Shown: positions 50,784 through 63,300 of the stretch, in pieces
Layout: every line of letters begins with the position of its first letter
Numbering within the stretch: the stretch's first letter is position 1
Assembly (NCBI GenBank): GCA_018907035.1
Contig: JACCIC010000002.1
Span: forward strand, 563,001-627,000
Length of the DNA stretch: 64,000 bases
Reading direction: 5' to 3'
From: Sycobia sp. Sy_11
Lineage: Eukaryota > Arthropoda > Insecta > Hymenoptera > Epichrysomallidae
Notes under the pieces: generated by a model
Databases searched by the model: none
Told to the model about the DNA's origin: nothing
What the model saw: only the letters and a program-made list of their open reading frames with translations
Position numbers and translations under genes: made by a program

Positions 50784-52561
50784 ATTAGTTTAATACCATA
50801 TCTGACTATATCTGAATTTATTTATACTTCATCAGCCGGATTATACGTACACACGTCAAAAATATCAAGTCCCGTCGTTTAACATTTTATATTGAAATAT
50901 AGCTTAGAATCGAAATAAACATCAGTGGATTACTTCTGGTTAGTTCAGCCAGGTTCTACGCACAAGAAATCAGACGGCATCAAGTTTTAGGTTCGCGGTG
51001 GCTAACGCAGTATTCAAATTTATGAGGATAACTAATATCTGTTTTCAGCACTTAATACAAATATCAGCTCTTATACTGGAAATATTGAGAAAGATTCTTT
51101 TACTTTAAATTTTAAACAATTCATATGTTTTTACTGATTTTATTAATTTAGTAAACTAAATATTGAAGCCTAAATAAGCTTATTAAAAGATATTCGATTA
51201 GAACAAATTATATATATATATTATCAGCAGTGACTGACCATTAAAATATGATTACAATTGGTGGGATAATTTTTGAAAAACAGAAAAGAATAATAACAGA
51301 GATTATAATAAGTTATACTTTTTAGTAAGTAAATACTGACAATAATACAAAATTATTATTGTCAATAAGAAAAATTGGTTTTCTTGAAAAAGTAGCTACT
51401 GTTTGAAAATTATTTATAAGCAATAATGAATTATTATTTCAATAGAATTATATAGAATAAAAATAAATTTTTATTTTTCCAAAAGCATATTATTTTTAGG
51501 AAATAATTTGCACGGTTTAGTATTTTTTAAAAACTACTATATTTTAAAGACCAATTGATTTGTTTAAAATAATAATTATGTTATTATATTTTAAAGGCGT
51601 CGATAATCGATATTTTCTATCTATAAATGAGATTGCCTGATTATTGATATTTTTTCACTTTTCCGAACAAATGATCAAGACAGGATAACAGTACAACAGT
51701 AAACATTAACCTAATTATAATAAGCAATACCTAAGTCAATACTACAAAATACAAATATGACTACTTTTAGCAATTTTAAATAAAAAATATAATTATTTAT
51801 ATTGGATTAAATGTTTAAATAAATTTTATCTTTATAAAAATATTGTTATTTTTAAATATTTCTTAAATAATATAATGTAATTGATTTATTATTTATGTTA
51901 ATTCTTTAAAATATGTTAACAAGTATGGATACGTTTACTCAGATCTGGTGAGATTTAGTAACAAAGTAATTCATCCATAGATTACAACAAAACACTATAC
52001 TTTTGACTTTACTCAGCTCTACCTGACTCTACCAGACTTTACGTACCTTACTTAACTATATGAAGTGTTCAGCCTGCTAAACGTCACATTTACACACCAT
52101 CTACAATCTCTGTCACAATTACACACATTTAGGCATTTAGCATCCACATATCACGCAGGACGCAAAAAGCCGCCAACTTGTATTCTCGTCATACGTCAGT
52201 TGCGACTGTATTCGAACTTTCAAAATTGTATTTGAAAAGGAAAATAAGTTCAAGCTTTAATTTTATGTAATTTTTTTCTGTAAACCTTTATCTGTTTATG
52301 TTAAAACATTGATATAATTTTTATTTTTAACTATGTTACGTATTTTTAGGTATAACCTTTAATTTTTTGGATTTTGATATCTGCTACATTATGAAAGAAA
52401 AAATCCTTGTGAACATTTTTTAATGAAAATGGTTATTATTTTTATAATATTAATAAAATAATTTATTTTTTAAAATACCCTATTTCTTTGAATTTATCGA
52501 AATATAATCAATATTTATATAGTATTCTTGTTATCTTTGTAGTTATATATGTACACTAATT
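49672..52561. promoter_or_regulatory. Divergent intergenic region between XPO4 and MUS81
   Basis: The 2.9 kb between two divergent start codons must hold both promoters. The XPO4-proximal 350 bases are richer in G+C, with GA tracts near 49965-49990. The rest is AT-rich. No core promoter element could be placed on either side, and no other gene was recognised. Confidence 0.45.
50729..50776. repeat. (TA)n microsatellite
   Basis: An uninterrupted run of about 24 TA units between XPO4 and MUS81. Confidence 0.95.
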
Positions 52562-55500
52562 ATGAAAAGAACTAGAAATAAATGTGCAAATCCATTATTT
52601 GAGAAATGGCTGGAGGAATGGAAACAAGAAGCAGCACAAAGAAATTCAACACTTCAGCATTCCTTTGCAAAAGCTCTAGATTCATTGAGAAAATATCCTC
52701 TACTGTTGGATACTGGCAAAGATTGCGAAATTCTGATGCATTTTGGCAAAAAATTATGCCTCATGCTAGATAAAAAATTGAAGCAACATATTGAATTAAA
52801 TAATGGTGCTCAACCTTTGCAAAGCTGTAATTCTTCTGATGATGAAGTTGAAAAAAAGAAACAAAATATCAATGAAATTGATAATACCGAGCCAAAAATA
52901 ACGAAAAAGCAAACTCATGTAATTTCATTTATGTATTTAATTAAAATAGTTTAAAACTTTCATTATTTAAAATTAACTTATATCATATCTAAAATATTTT
53001 TCTTTCAGAGATCAGAGAAGCCGTACATTCCAAAATTTGGTTCTGCTTCTTTTGCTATTTTAATAACTATGTATAAAAGTACCTTAGATCCAGATTATCC
53101 TGGTAATAAATGCATTTATATATATATACAATTTTTTGAAAATTTTTAAAAATATTCTTATAATGAAATATTTATTTATTTTTATAAATTGGATAAATCT
53201 CTTTCAAATACGATGAATTCTATAAACCTGAAAGTGGAAAAAAATTATATTCTGAAATACATTCTTCATTATACAAAGGTTAAAAAAATTTATGTTTAAT
53301 GATGTTAATTATTTAAGTAGTTTCCAATTAAATATAAACAATTAGAAGTTTATTATTATTTATTATATATTGTATCGTATGTATTAACATTTAATTTTAA
53401 GAAAATTAAAAAAGTTTAATTAATCATTTTGATAAATAAATAATTTCATTAATAATAAATAGATTAATAATTAAAATATACTTTCAGGTTTTATATCTAA
53501 AAAAGATATTATAAATGGAGCTCAAGAGATCAGTGATTGTGCTATGAAAAATTCAGCATTACATCATTATTCAGGCTGGAATTCAATGAAAACATTGATT
53601 AATAAAAATTTGATAATTAAAATAAATCAATCAAACTATAGTCTAACTGACCATGGTAAGGCACTTGCTGTAAAATTAAAAGATCAGTTAAATTCTTCCG
53701 AAAGCAAAGATATTCCTGTTGAAAAGTTATTTAAAAATAGTGGATCAACATCTGAGAAAAATATTTCTCAAAATGAAAATATTACTTCTCCTTCTAATTC
53801 AAAAATTACATCGCCAAAAACCTCTAAAAAAAGTTTTGAAAGTTCTAATGATCTTAATGAATCTTACGTACATGTAGATTTAACAGAAGATAACGCAGAT
53901 CTATCACAGAATGCATGTATAAATGATAAAAAAATTAATGAGGTTGTAATTTTAAGTGATGAAGAGGATGAACTCAGTATAATAGTAAATATATTTTTAA
54001 AATTAATTTATTATATAATGGTTTATAATAACAATGAAATAAATTTCTTAATTTTGATCTTTCGACTAATAAAAGAAAATTACTAATCAATAATACAATA
54101 AATTATTTTAAGGGCATAAAAACTAAAGACTCAGATTTGATAAATCCTAAATCATTATATGATCCTGATACCTCCTTCAACCAGTTTTGTGAAGCAAATG
54201 TAGAACCTGAGATACTTATAAGAAAAAAAGATCAACATATTATTTTCAAAGAATTATGTAATTTATCAAATAGTTCTACTGATTCGATTAAAGAAAATTA
54301 TAAGATCAATGAACATAAAGTTACTGATGTAAGTATGAAATAAATTAATTTCATGTTCTATAAATATATTCTTACAAAGTTAATATTTTTAATTATTTAA
54401 TCATTTTTAAAAATGTTATATTTTTAAATGATATTGAAGGTTATTCAACAAAAAAAATGTGATATAAATAAAAAAAAAGTTGAAGAAACAAGAACAGAAG
54501 CAGATAAATGTATACATACTGTAAATACAATTAGTAAAAAAAAACAAATGATATCTTCAGAAGATGCATGTACTGAGTACTTCTATCTCTTACCAAATAA
54601 TTTTGATGTTATATTATTAGTTGATACTCATGAAACTAGTGGGTGAGTTAAAATAGCAATTTGTTATTCTGTTTAATTTCTTTTTATGTTTTTATTAAAA
54701 TTTTAACATTTTCATAACAAGTGGAAAAACAAAACCAAAAAATGATGAAACAATAGCTGAATTGAGTAAATCGGAAATTTTATTTGAAATTAGAAGTTTA
54801 AAAATTGGTGATTTTACTTGGATTGCTAGATGCAGATTTACAAATAGGGAACTTATCCTTCCTTATATTGTTGAAAGGAAACGAATTGATGATTTTGGTT
54901 CGAGTATAAAAGATGGACGGTATCATGAACAAAAGGTATACCTTGGTGTACATAATATTTTTATTATGATTACGCCTGTATTCTGCTTACATGTATTGTG
55001 TGTACTATCACTACTCACAGTGAATGCAACCTATTTCACTGTGGTTTAGACCCGTTTGTATATGTTCATTAGTATAGTAGTGTCTGAAGTTCTTATATTA
55101 TTTTGTTTTATCAAGGATATAAAAAATTCTTGCTTAAATAAAATTATTCTATTAGTTACATATTTAAGAGTTATGTAATGATATTGAAATTTATATCTAT
55201 TGCACACATATTGCAAAATAAAAAAGGAATATATAATACACTTTTTATTTTTAGTTTCGTTTGCGACAATCAGGAATCAAGAACATAATTTATTTAATAG
55301 AAAATTATGGTACGAATTATTATGGTTCTATACCAATAACTACTTTGTTGCAAGCTGCGACCAATTCATTAGTTCAGGATGACTTTACTATAAAATACAC
55401 AAAAGATCATAAGCATTCTATGCGTTACTTAGCTACATTAACAAAACAGATAACTAAAATTTACGAGGTATCAAAAGTTAATTAATAAAATATATAGTAA

Positions 55501-56046
55501 AATTTATAGAATTTTGTAATCATAGAAACTAACATTTTACAGAGTAAAGAATTAGTGAGTTCCAAAAAAATAAACTTGAAATCTGACAGTATGGAAACTT
55601 GCAAAGGATCATTAGAAATGATAGAATTCAACGATTTTAATAAATCAGCTATTAAAACAAAAGTAAATATTTAAAGTTAAGAATACAGCTTAATTTTTCT
55701 TTAAGCAATTGTAGAAAAAAGTTTAAAAATTTTAATTATTTATTATGAAATTATTTTTAATAATCGTTTACATTGTTTACATGTTTTATATTGATAAATT
55801 TTTTTATAGAATTTTAAAGTTCAGGAGATGATGATTCGTCAACTATTGCAAATAAAAGGATTATCTGTAGAAAAGGCAATGGTAATTGCGGAAAAATATC
55901 CGACTCCAAAAATACTAGTTCAAGCATTCAAAAATGGAAATGATAAGTTATTAGCAAATCTTGAGATAGGACCAAAAAAGCAGAAATTAGGACCTGTACT
56001 CAGTAGAACAATATTTCAATTATACACTCTACCGAGTTTTAATTAG
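52562..56046 (+). CDS. MUS81: Crossover junction endonuclease MUS81
   Basis: Nine exons: 52562-52918, 53009-53102, 53488-53984, 54113-54328, 54440-54642, 54722-54935, 55255-55467, 55543-55662 and 55810-56046. All phases agree and give 716 residues, longer than the human protein (551) because of a charged, low-complexity linker. Residues 1-85 are the N-terminal helix-hairpin-helix domain (CANPLFEKWLEEWKQEA, LRKYPLLL, HFGKKLCLMLDKKL). About 120-215 is the winged-helix part (YIPKFGSASFAILITMY, SLTDHGKALA). About 445-600 is the ERCC4-type nuclease, with VDTHETSG, GDFTWIARC and the metal-binding motif VERKRIDDFGSSIKDGR. About 640-690 is the C-terminal helix-hairpin-helix pair (LLQIKGLSVEKAMVIAEKYP), ending near LGPVLSRTIFQLY. 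With EME1 it cuts 3' flaps, stalled forks and recombination intermediates in the nucleus. The key nuclease residues are intact. Confidence 0.97.
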
Positions 56047-57399
56047 TTGTACATTCTTTGTGTAATGTTTACAATTAGTTATTTAATTCAAATTTGTATA
56101 TTTGTATGTTATAATTTTAGTCCGATATAATTATGACAAAGAACAATTTATTTTAAAATATTGTTAACAAGAGATAAAATTTTATTTAGAATAACATTTT
56201 GTATAATAACATTCTATTTTAACAATTTAACAAGTTTTTAAAGGAAGGAATAACTGTATAATTGTAAAAAGTAATTGCAAAAAATACCATCTATACAACA
56301 GTATTTACTGTTTATCAACAAATGTATTTAAGATCATTTTTTGAAAGATTTATATTAATAAGAAATATATATAAAAATAAAAGATTTCGTGACATTCGAA
56401 TGAGATTAAAAGATTTCTTTCATAAATATGTTTTTATAAAATATTTATATCAGTTTAAATTATTTATACAGTTTACTATACAACACTCTGTATTATTAAT
56501 TCACTCTGTATTATTTACACTCTGTTTATTTTTTTTATTTGATACAGTATAAGCTAATTAGTTCTACAAGTTTCACGATGAAGAATTTCTTAATTTGTTA
56601 TTTTAAAACGAATATTTAAATATTTAGAAAATAATTTTAACACTTTTCATAAATAAATTACCAAGCTTTTTATTCACATAAATATTTTTATTATCCTAAT
56701 TTCAAAATCTTTTGGCATTGGAAAAACGATCATTTTTGTTAATAATTTGAATAATAAAACCTTGTTATAGGTAACAGAAAATTCCATTTAAAATTATCAT
56801 AATTTTCAGTTTGATCAATAAACTGTACTTTAATAAACATAATAACTGATAGTAACTTTCATAATCCAATAAATCTCAATGGTAACGAAAGATCTAACTA
56901 GAAATTTCTATATCGAGATTATAAATTAATTTTTATAAACCACATATATTATTAAGTTTAAAAAATATTATTTTCAAATGCTGAATAAAATCAGAAAGAT
57001 AAACATCTTTACTTAATATGGAAGGGTTCAGAAATTGAGGGTTAATATTATATTTTTAACCTTTAGACTGCTGGGATTTGAAGGTTCAAATTAAATCAAC
57101 TATTTACAAACTGATACGAAGTTCATAGAAGAGGTCGAGCCCATATATAGGCTTTCCATCAGTCTAAAAGTTAATAATGTTTTTCATTAATTAAATAAAA
57201 ATCTTATTTTAAGTCAGTGTGTAATTATTATATATTTTTACAAAATTGCAAAAAAATCAATTTATGTACATAACAAGTAAATTGACACAGCAAAACATAT
57301 ATTCAATTCAATAGCAGAGATTACCATTTCACTGGAATTTATTTCGTAAGAAAATTTTTTTTAATTATGAATACGTCAATAATACCTTTTTACAGTGCT
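56047..57399. other. Convergent intergenic region between MUS81 and COG3
   Basis: About 1.35 kb of AT-rich sequence between the stop codons of MUS81 and COG3, presumably holding both 3'UTRs. No gene or repeat of note was recognised. Confidence 0.6.
57338..57343 (-). terminator. Candidate COG3 polyadenylation signal
   Basis: AATAAA on the minus strand, 56 bases past the COG3 stop codon. It is the nearest perfect hexamer but would give a very short 3'UTR; later signals are possible. Confidence 0.3.
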
Positions 57400-60300
57400 T
57401 CAACAATCTGTATCAATTTTTTTTTCCACCTCTGACTCGTCAGTAGCTGATGCTACATTTTGTTCTTTCGATTCTACTTCTGGCTTGGCTTGAACAAGCG
57501 ACGAAGAGCTCAGCATTACCGAGATTTGCTCGGGTAGGGGGCAGGCGATCAGCAGAAGTTCATCGCCCGTGTAGTGCTGGCTAAGAATTTGAAAAAGCTG
57601 CGTGAACGCGGCTACGACATTATTCCGAATCGGTCGGAAGAGAATGCACTCGGTCTCGCGGTTCGCCAAATAAAGCTGCATCGATTGCTGTATGCTCGGC
57701 AGCTTGAATTTAATGAGACGTAGCGCCTCGCCAACAACGGCTGCTATAGATTCGGGACTTCCCAGGTACTTCATAGCTGCAGTCTAGAAAAATAGAATAA
57801 AGATGCAATGAATATATACAAATATTAAAGTTTTCAAAGTAATCGATTCCCAGAAAAGTTGTTTACGATTACCTAAAGCTAACATAATTTTATTTTAAGA
57901 ATGTTTTACGAAGAAAGACTTGATTGAAAAAATTATCGTTCTATACACGTTTAATTTTAATAAAAAATCATGATTTTATTTACGAGATGACTGATCTGAC
58001 TAATTGGAAAAATATGCGTGCACGAGTGTTTCATATTACTGACTTATCTTTTCCCCAAGAATTTACATTGGCACCCGTAATTAATGCGTTCCTCGGTTAC
58101 AAGATACTTTATGGAGCTTACGAGACGCAACAAGTTCCCACTGTAGAAATTATATATACGTAGTAACGAGATCGCTTTGCCATAATTGATTTCACCTTTA
58201 CGGTTACCGTTTTTACCAAAAATATTTCGAAAGTCGAGACTACAGAAGCTTCCGTAAATATTTGACTGCGGCAATTATTATATGGTGACTGTAGTCTAAG
58301 AAGACAGATATGACATTTGATTATAAGCTATTGATCATTGACGATTATTTTATTTAAAAAAAAAACCCTCGTGTTGTTATCTACTAGGAGGTTCGTTCTT
58401 GTACTCGCGTTTCTCGTTGAAATCGACGTTGCGACTCCAAAAGATCCGCATCCCGTAATAATTGAGACATTTTGGCTTAGATATTCTTGGTATTTGTATT
58501 ACATACCAATTGGAGTTCAAAAATTTCAAAATCAAGATCCTAAAAATTCCAGGATTCTTTTAATGTATAGGTCTTTTTAGTTATTTAAGCCAAAATGTTC
58601 AACGATAGCATAAAGCTTTTTATACTTAGGATTACATTAAATGAACGAGGAACAAAAGCTGGTACTCTATTATATGCTCACGATATCTGTCGAAATCCTA
58701 TACAGAAAAAAAATCTGGAAGCATTTGCGGTTCTATGTGCTTTAAGTTTGACTATATTCATATATTTCGATGTCAATCAATGGATAGACTCGCAGGAGTC
58801 AAACTAGAATTCTTCGGTAATAGACGTAAAAGATCTAACTGCTTATCAAGATTCTAAAGCGAACTAAATTTAAAATAATAGTGTATGTCGGTTGTGATGA
58901 ATGCATTGAATTAACTGACAATAATCGCAGAACTTCAACGGTTTCTCGGTTTAATGTGCATGGGCTCTTTTGTTGGGAAGTGTTGGCGAGTTATTGGAAT
59001 CTTACGGTTAAAAAGTAACTATTAAACGTCTATTACTACTTAAAATTAAATATTTCCTATTGATCACCAGCGCATTTTTTGATTTAATATAATAAAGCAT
59101 CTATTGTAGTTTTTAGAGCAAGAACTACTATCTGTTTTCAACGCCAGATCGACATTGTCGATTCTAATCAATGAGCAATATAATTTCGCTATACAGATCA
59201 TCAGAATCCTTGTATCTTTATTTTTGCTTAAAATTTGCAACAAATTTGCGATAAATTTGTAATAAATATTACCGATTAATTTTATAATAAATTTTATACT
59301 ATGTAAGCTTACCTGCTGTGACAATTTCGATTTTTCCAATAATTGAAGTACTGGATTAATAAGCAAATGCGTTATATGTTGTATTAGCCTCTGGCACGAC
59401 GATTTGAGCTTGGCGTCGACGTGTTTTCGTGAGTCAATAAGGTGTTCCTTCATTTGAGGCGCGCCTTCGAGTAAAAATTCCAAAAGGGCATTATTCGAAA
59501 GAGTGAATAATCGCGATCGCTTTTCCAACAGACCAAATGCAGCACTTTTCACTTTCGAAAAGTCTAGACTGTACTCTTTTACTGTGAAATCTACTTGAAA
59601 AGGGGCAATTTGCTCACGAAGAATCAGCAAATGTTTCACCTAAAAAGAAATGTAATTATTATTTTATCTAATAATAAAAGTAATTAGAAAAACTGGATTT
59701 ATTTTGAAAGGTAATTAAATTCTCTCTAAATTAAAAATTTGTCACGTATAATATAAATAATCTACGTATAACAATACTTTATTTACAGCAATAAATAACT
59801 TTGTAAAAAAAACCTTTTTGACGATTAGAAATTTTTTTATCTCTTGAAAACATTATTCACTATAACGAATAGGAAATTTTCATATGAATTTTTTCGTCAT
59901 TACCGGAATTGTAAATGTCGATGTAATAAGTAGTATAAATAATATTAATATATTTTCATAATAAATTAGATATTTTGTGATATTTTAGAAGTAAAAAATT
60001 TAAATACTTTTGAAAAGTAGTATGATCTGTTTAAGTCAAATTTAACCTTAAGATAAATCATTAAAATTTAGAATTTATTATTTAAAACCCAACTTTTTTG
60101 GAAACCTCATCGCAATGATTTCCGAATGTAATAAATACAAATTTATATGTTCAGAGTTATATTATTAGTAGTCAAACAATTCAAAACTTATTCCGTCTGT
60201 ATGCATATTTTTTAAACAAATTTCCATATATTTTCCATAGGAATAATTGATATATCATCAACATATAATAGAATTTAATAAAATATATATAATGTATATT

Positions 60301-63300
60301 ATAGTTGTCTACAAATTTATGCATATTATCTCTTATTTCGTAAGCATATATACAATTTATTCAGGAGAATTTCATGATTGATCATGTGTCATATTTTTGC
60401 CAAATCTAGAAATTTTTATTATAATAGATTCTTTTTTGTCTAGATTCTTATTATATATATTTTCTTTGTAATATATCTTTAATCCCCTTATTTTTAATGC
60501 ATCCATATTGAATTTATTATTTTATTTTTAACGATAATTTAATGAAATTAAAATTCTATTATGCACAATTTTCTCAAACATTTTAGCAAAATTTGAAATG
60601 ATCGATATGGTTTATAATTATTTATCTCACTCTTGTTCCCGGATTTATAAATGGCAATTACGTCAGCTGCCTTTAAAATATCAGACCATACTAAAATTTT
60701 GCAATGCATGTTTCAAAGATATTAACTTATTTAAGCAAGAGTGGTGCACAAATACTTCCTAAAACTTTAATCATTTTTGCACTTATTTTTATCAAATTCA
60801 CCGTTTTTATTTTCCGCGATATCTATTAATTTTTAATTGTTTAGCTTCAAATTTTCATAAAATATTAATTGTATTCTTAGGCAGTATTTTATGACTGTTA
60901 TTTTCATTTGTTTAGTTATTTTTTAGCCAATCTTATAATTATTCATGTTCACGATAGTGTAATTTCTTTTTTATTTATTATAATCCCATTATTTAGATTT
61001 TGAAGTTCCATAATATTAACTTTCTCGCTTTTATTTATTAGGACCGTCAATAAAATGTATGAAAGTTTAGCGAAGGGACCGGAGGTGGATCAAGCAAAAG
61101 TTACATATTTTTTTTATAATTGGAAGATTTCAAACGCTGAGACTCATACGGAATAAATTAAGCAAGCATAACCATGAAATGGCCAACGTTGTCCCTGATG
61201 TATCATTCTGCTTATAATCTGTTTTGATTCAAAATCCAAGATTATACTTACTTAAATTAATAAATATTTTTATCGGTCTTACAGTCTTTATAATATCTGT
61301 TATTATTTTAGCTAATATATGATATTATAAAGACTGTAAGACTAATAAAAATATTTATTAATTTAATTCAGAACAGTCGAAATAAGTACAATTTTTAATT
61401 TTAATTTATACTTACTTAGGAAAAAGACCGTTTTCTACAGACCTTTTTATCATATTACATAATGCTTGCAGCAGTAAAAATGACATGTATCATATGATTG
61501 TTATTGATACCCATCAATGTGTAATGAAATTAGAGGTAAACCAAAAAGCCAAAGTAAATTCAATCATTTATAAGTTTAAAATTGTTTTAATACTAATTTA
61601 CCAGTATATAAATGAACTGATAATCAGCTAGTGATTGAATATACAGTAGATTCCAATAATTTTACCGAATTAAATTTAATAAGAATTTAATATACTATTA
61701 ACGTACGTCGAAATAAATTCGAAAAATTGTATATAACGATTAGGAGGGAGGGGAGATTGTGAAAAAGTTATGTTTGGTTATATCGCAAGAGAGAGATAGA
61801 GTAGAAAAGGGATTATGCCATTTATTATTTATTATTACGGAATGTATTATCATCCATAGATTCCTCTATAAAAAAGTTCTGTTTAATCAGTTTCTTAAAT
61901 TAATAAATATTTTTATTAGTCTTACAGTTCTTATACTATAATATATTATACTAATATAATGGCAGTCAGACTGTCCTTGTTTATAATCACCTCTGAAGAA
62001 TCTGAAATAGAAATTACTACTAAAAACAAAATTGTAAGACTGATAGAAATATTTATTAATTTAACTCATAACAGTAGACATAAGTACAATTTTTAATTTT
62101 TAATCAGTTTCTTATCATGTTTATTTTTTTCTCTTATTAATGTATCTAAGATATTAAGTAATTTTTTTTAAATTTTAATTATTTAGATCTTTTTTAAGTT
62201 CATTCTACAAAAATCTTTTCCTACAAATGATTTAATTAGGAATTTAATAACCCAGTTCTTCTTAGGTACAATTTCACTTTTTTGTCCCATGAGTATATTT
62301 TCTATTATTAATTTTTTCCAAGTAGTCTTGCTTGAATCTATAAATCGATTTATTAGTTAATTAAGTTCCTCTATTAATCCATATCTAAGTCAATTAATTT
62401 TGCTTACTTGATTTAATAGTTTATTATAATTAACAATAATAATGCCTTGTTTTTATTTTTATTTTTCCTAATTTATTTGGTATAGTAACAAAAAGCAGAA
62501 AATCATCAATCATTGGTGTAATTTAAAAGTCTTAGTTTGTATTGTATTTGCTATAATAAAGATGTTGTCAAGACATCTTTTGCTAAATAGGTTAAAAACT
62601 TTAAACTAGTATTATGGTAATTTCAAATATTAATGTTATATTTGTAAAAAAATATAATTTTTAGATATTACTTTTAAAATTAAGTATTTTTTTATATCAT
62701 GTACCGATTCTATTGATGATTGTTATATTATATTATCTGTAAACATCAGATGTTTCTGTGTAACTATTATTATTAAATATTATCTTACTTAGTGTTAATT
62801 ATTTATATCTTTCCGATTTCAATAATTTTCGTGAAATGTTTAGTTACACCATCAGATTTGATTATATTACTTCTATCATAATACATTTTATATTAACTAC
62901 ATCAAGATTTTTTTTTATATAAACAAATCTTTTTTTTAAAAAAGTATGGTATTTGTAATTCAATTTCAATTTAATAATATTTTTTGGTTAACTGTTATCT
63001 AATTTATATGCTTGTACTTCATCAAAATACTGTTTCAAAAAAGAAATAATTTTCAGCAATACATTTTAGACTTAATACTAGATTCAGAAAATAAACTTAG
63101 CATAGGGAGTTAATAAATAATGTAAAGCCATTTATATAATTAATATTTTCTGTTTTATAAGTATTATAAAATATTTGATATCGATACCTGAAAAAGTTCG
63201 GCATCTAGAGGTGTTGCTCTTGATTGTATTTGTTCTCGAGCAGTTTCTATACTTTCAACACAAAAGGTTATTGCCTCTTGACTAAGAGATTGAAAAACAG

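Noticed and set aside
56322..56552. 76-codon plus-strand frame between MUS81 and COG3
   Set aside because: Phe/Leu/Ile/Lys-rich product, no homology seen, lies in the presumed 3'UTR/intergenic DNA.
61255..61405. Reading the compact hairpin element as a DNA-transposon MITE
   Set aside because: The perfect flanking duplication is 13 bases and differs in length in other copies, unlike the short fixed duplications of cut-and-paste families; a retroposon fits better.
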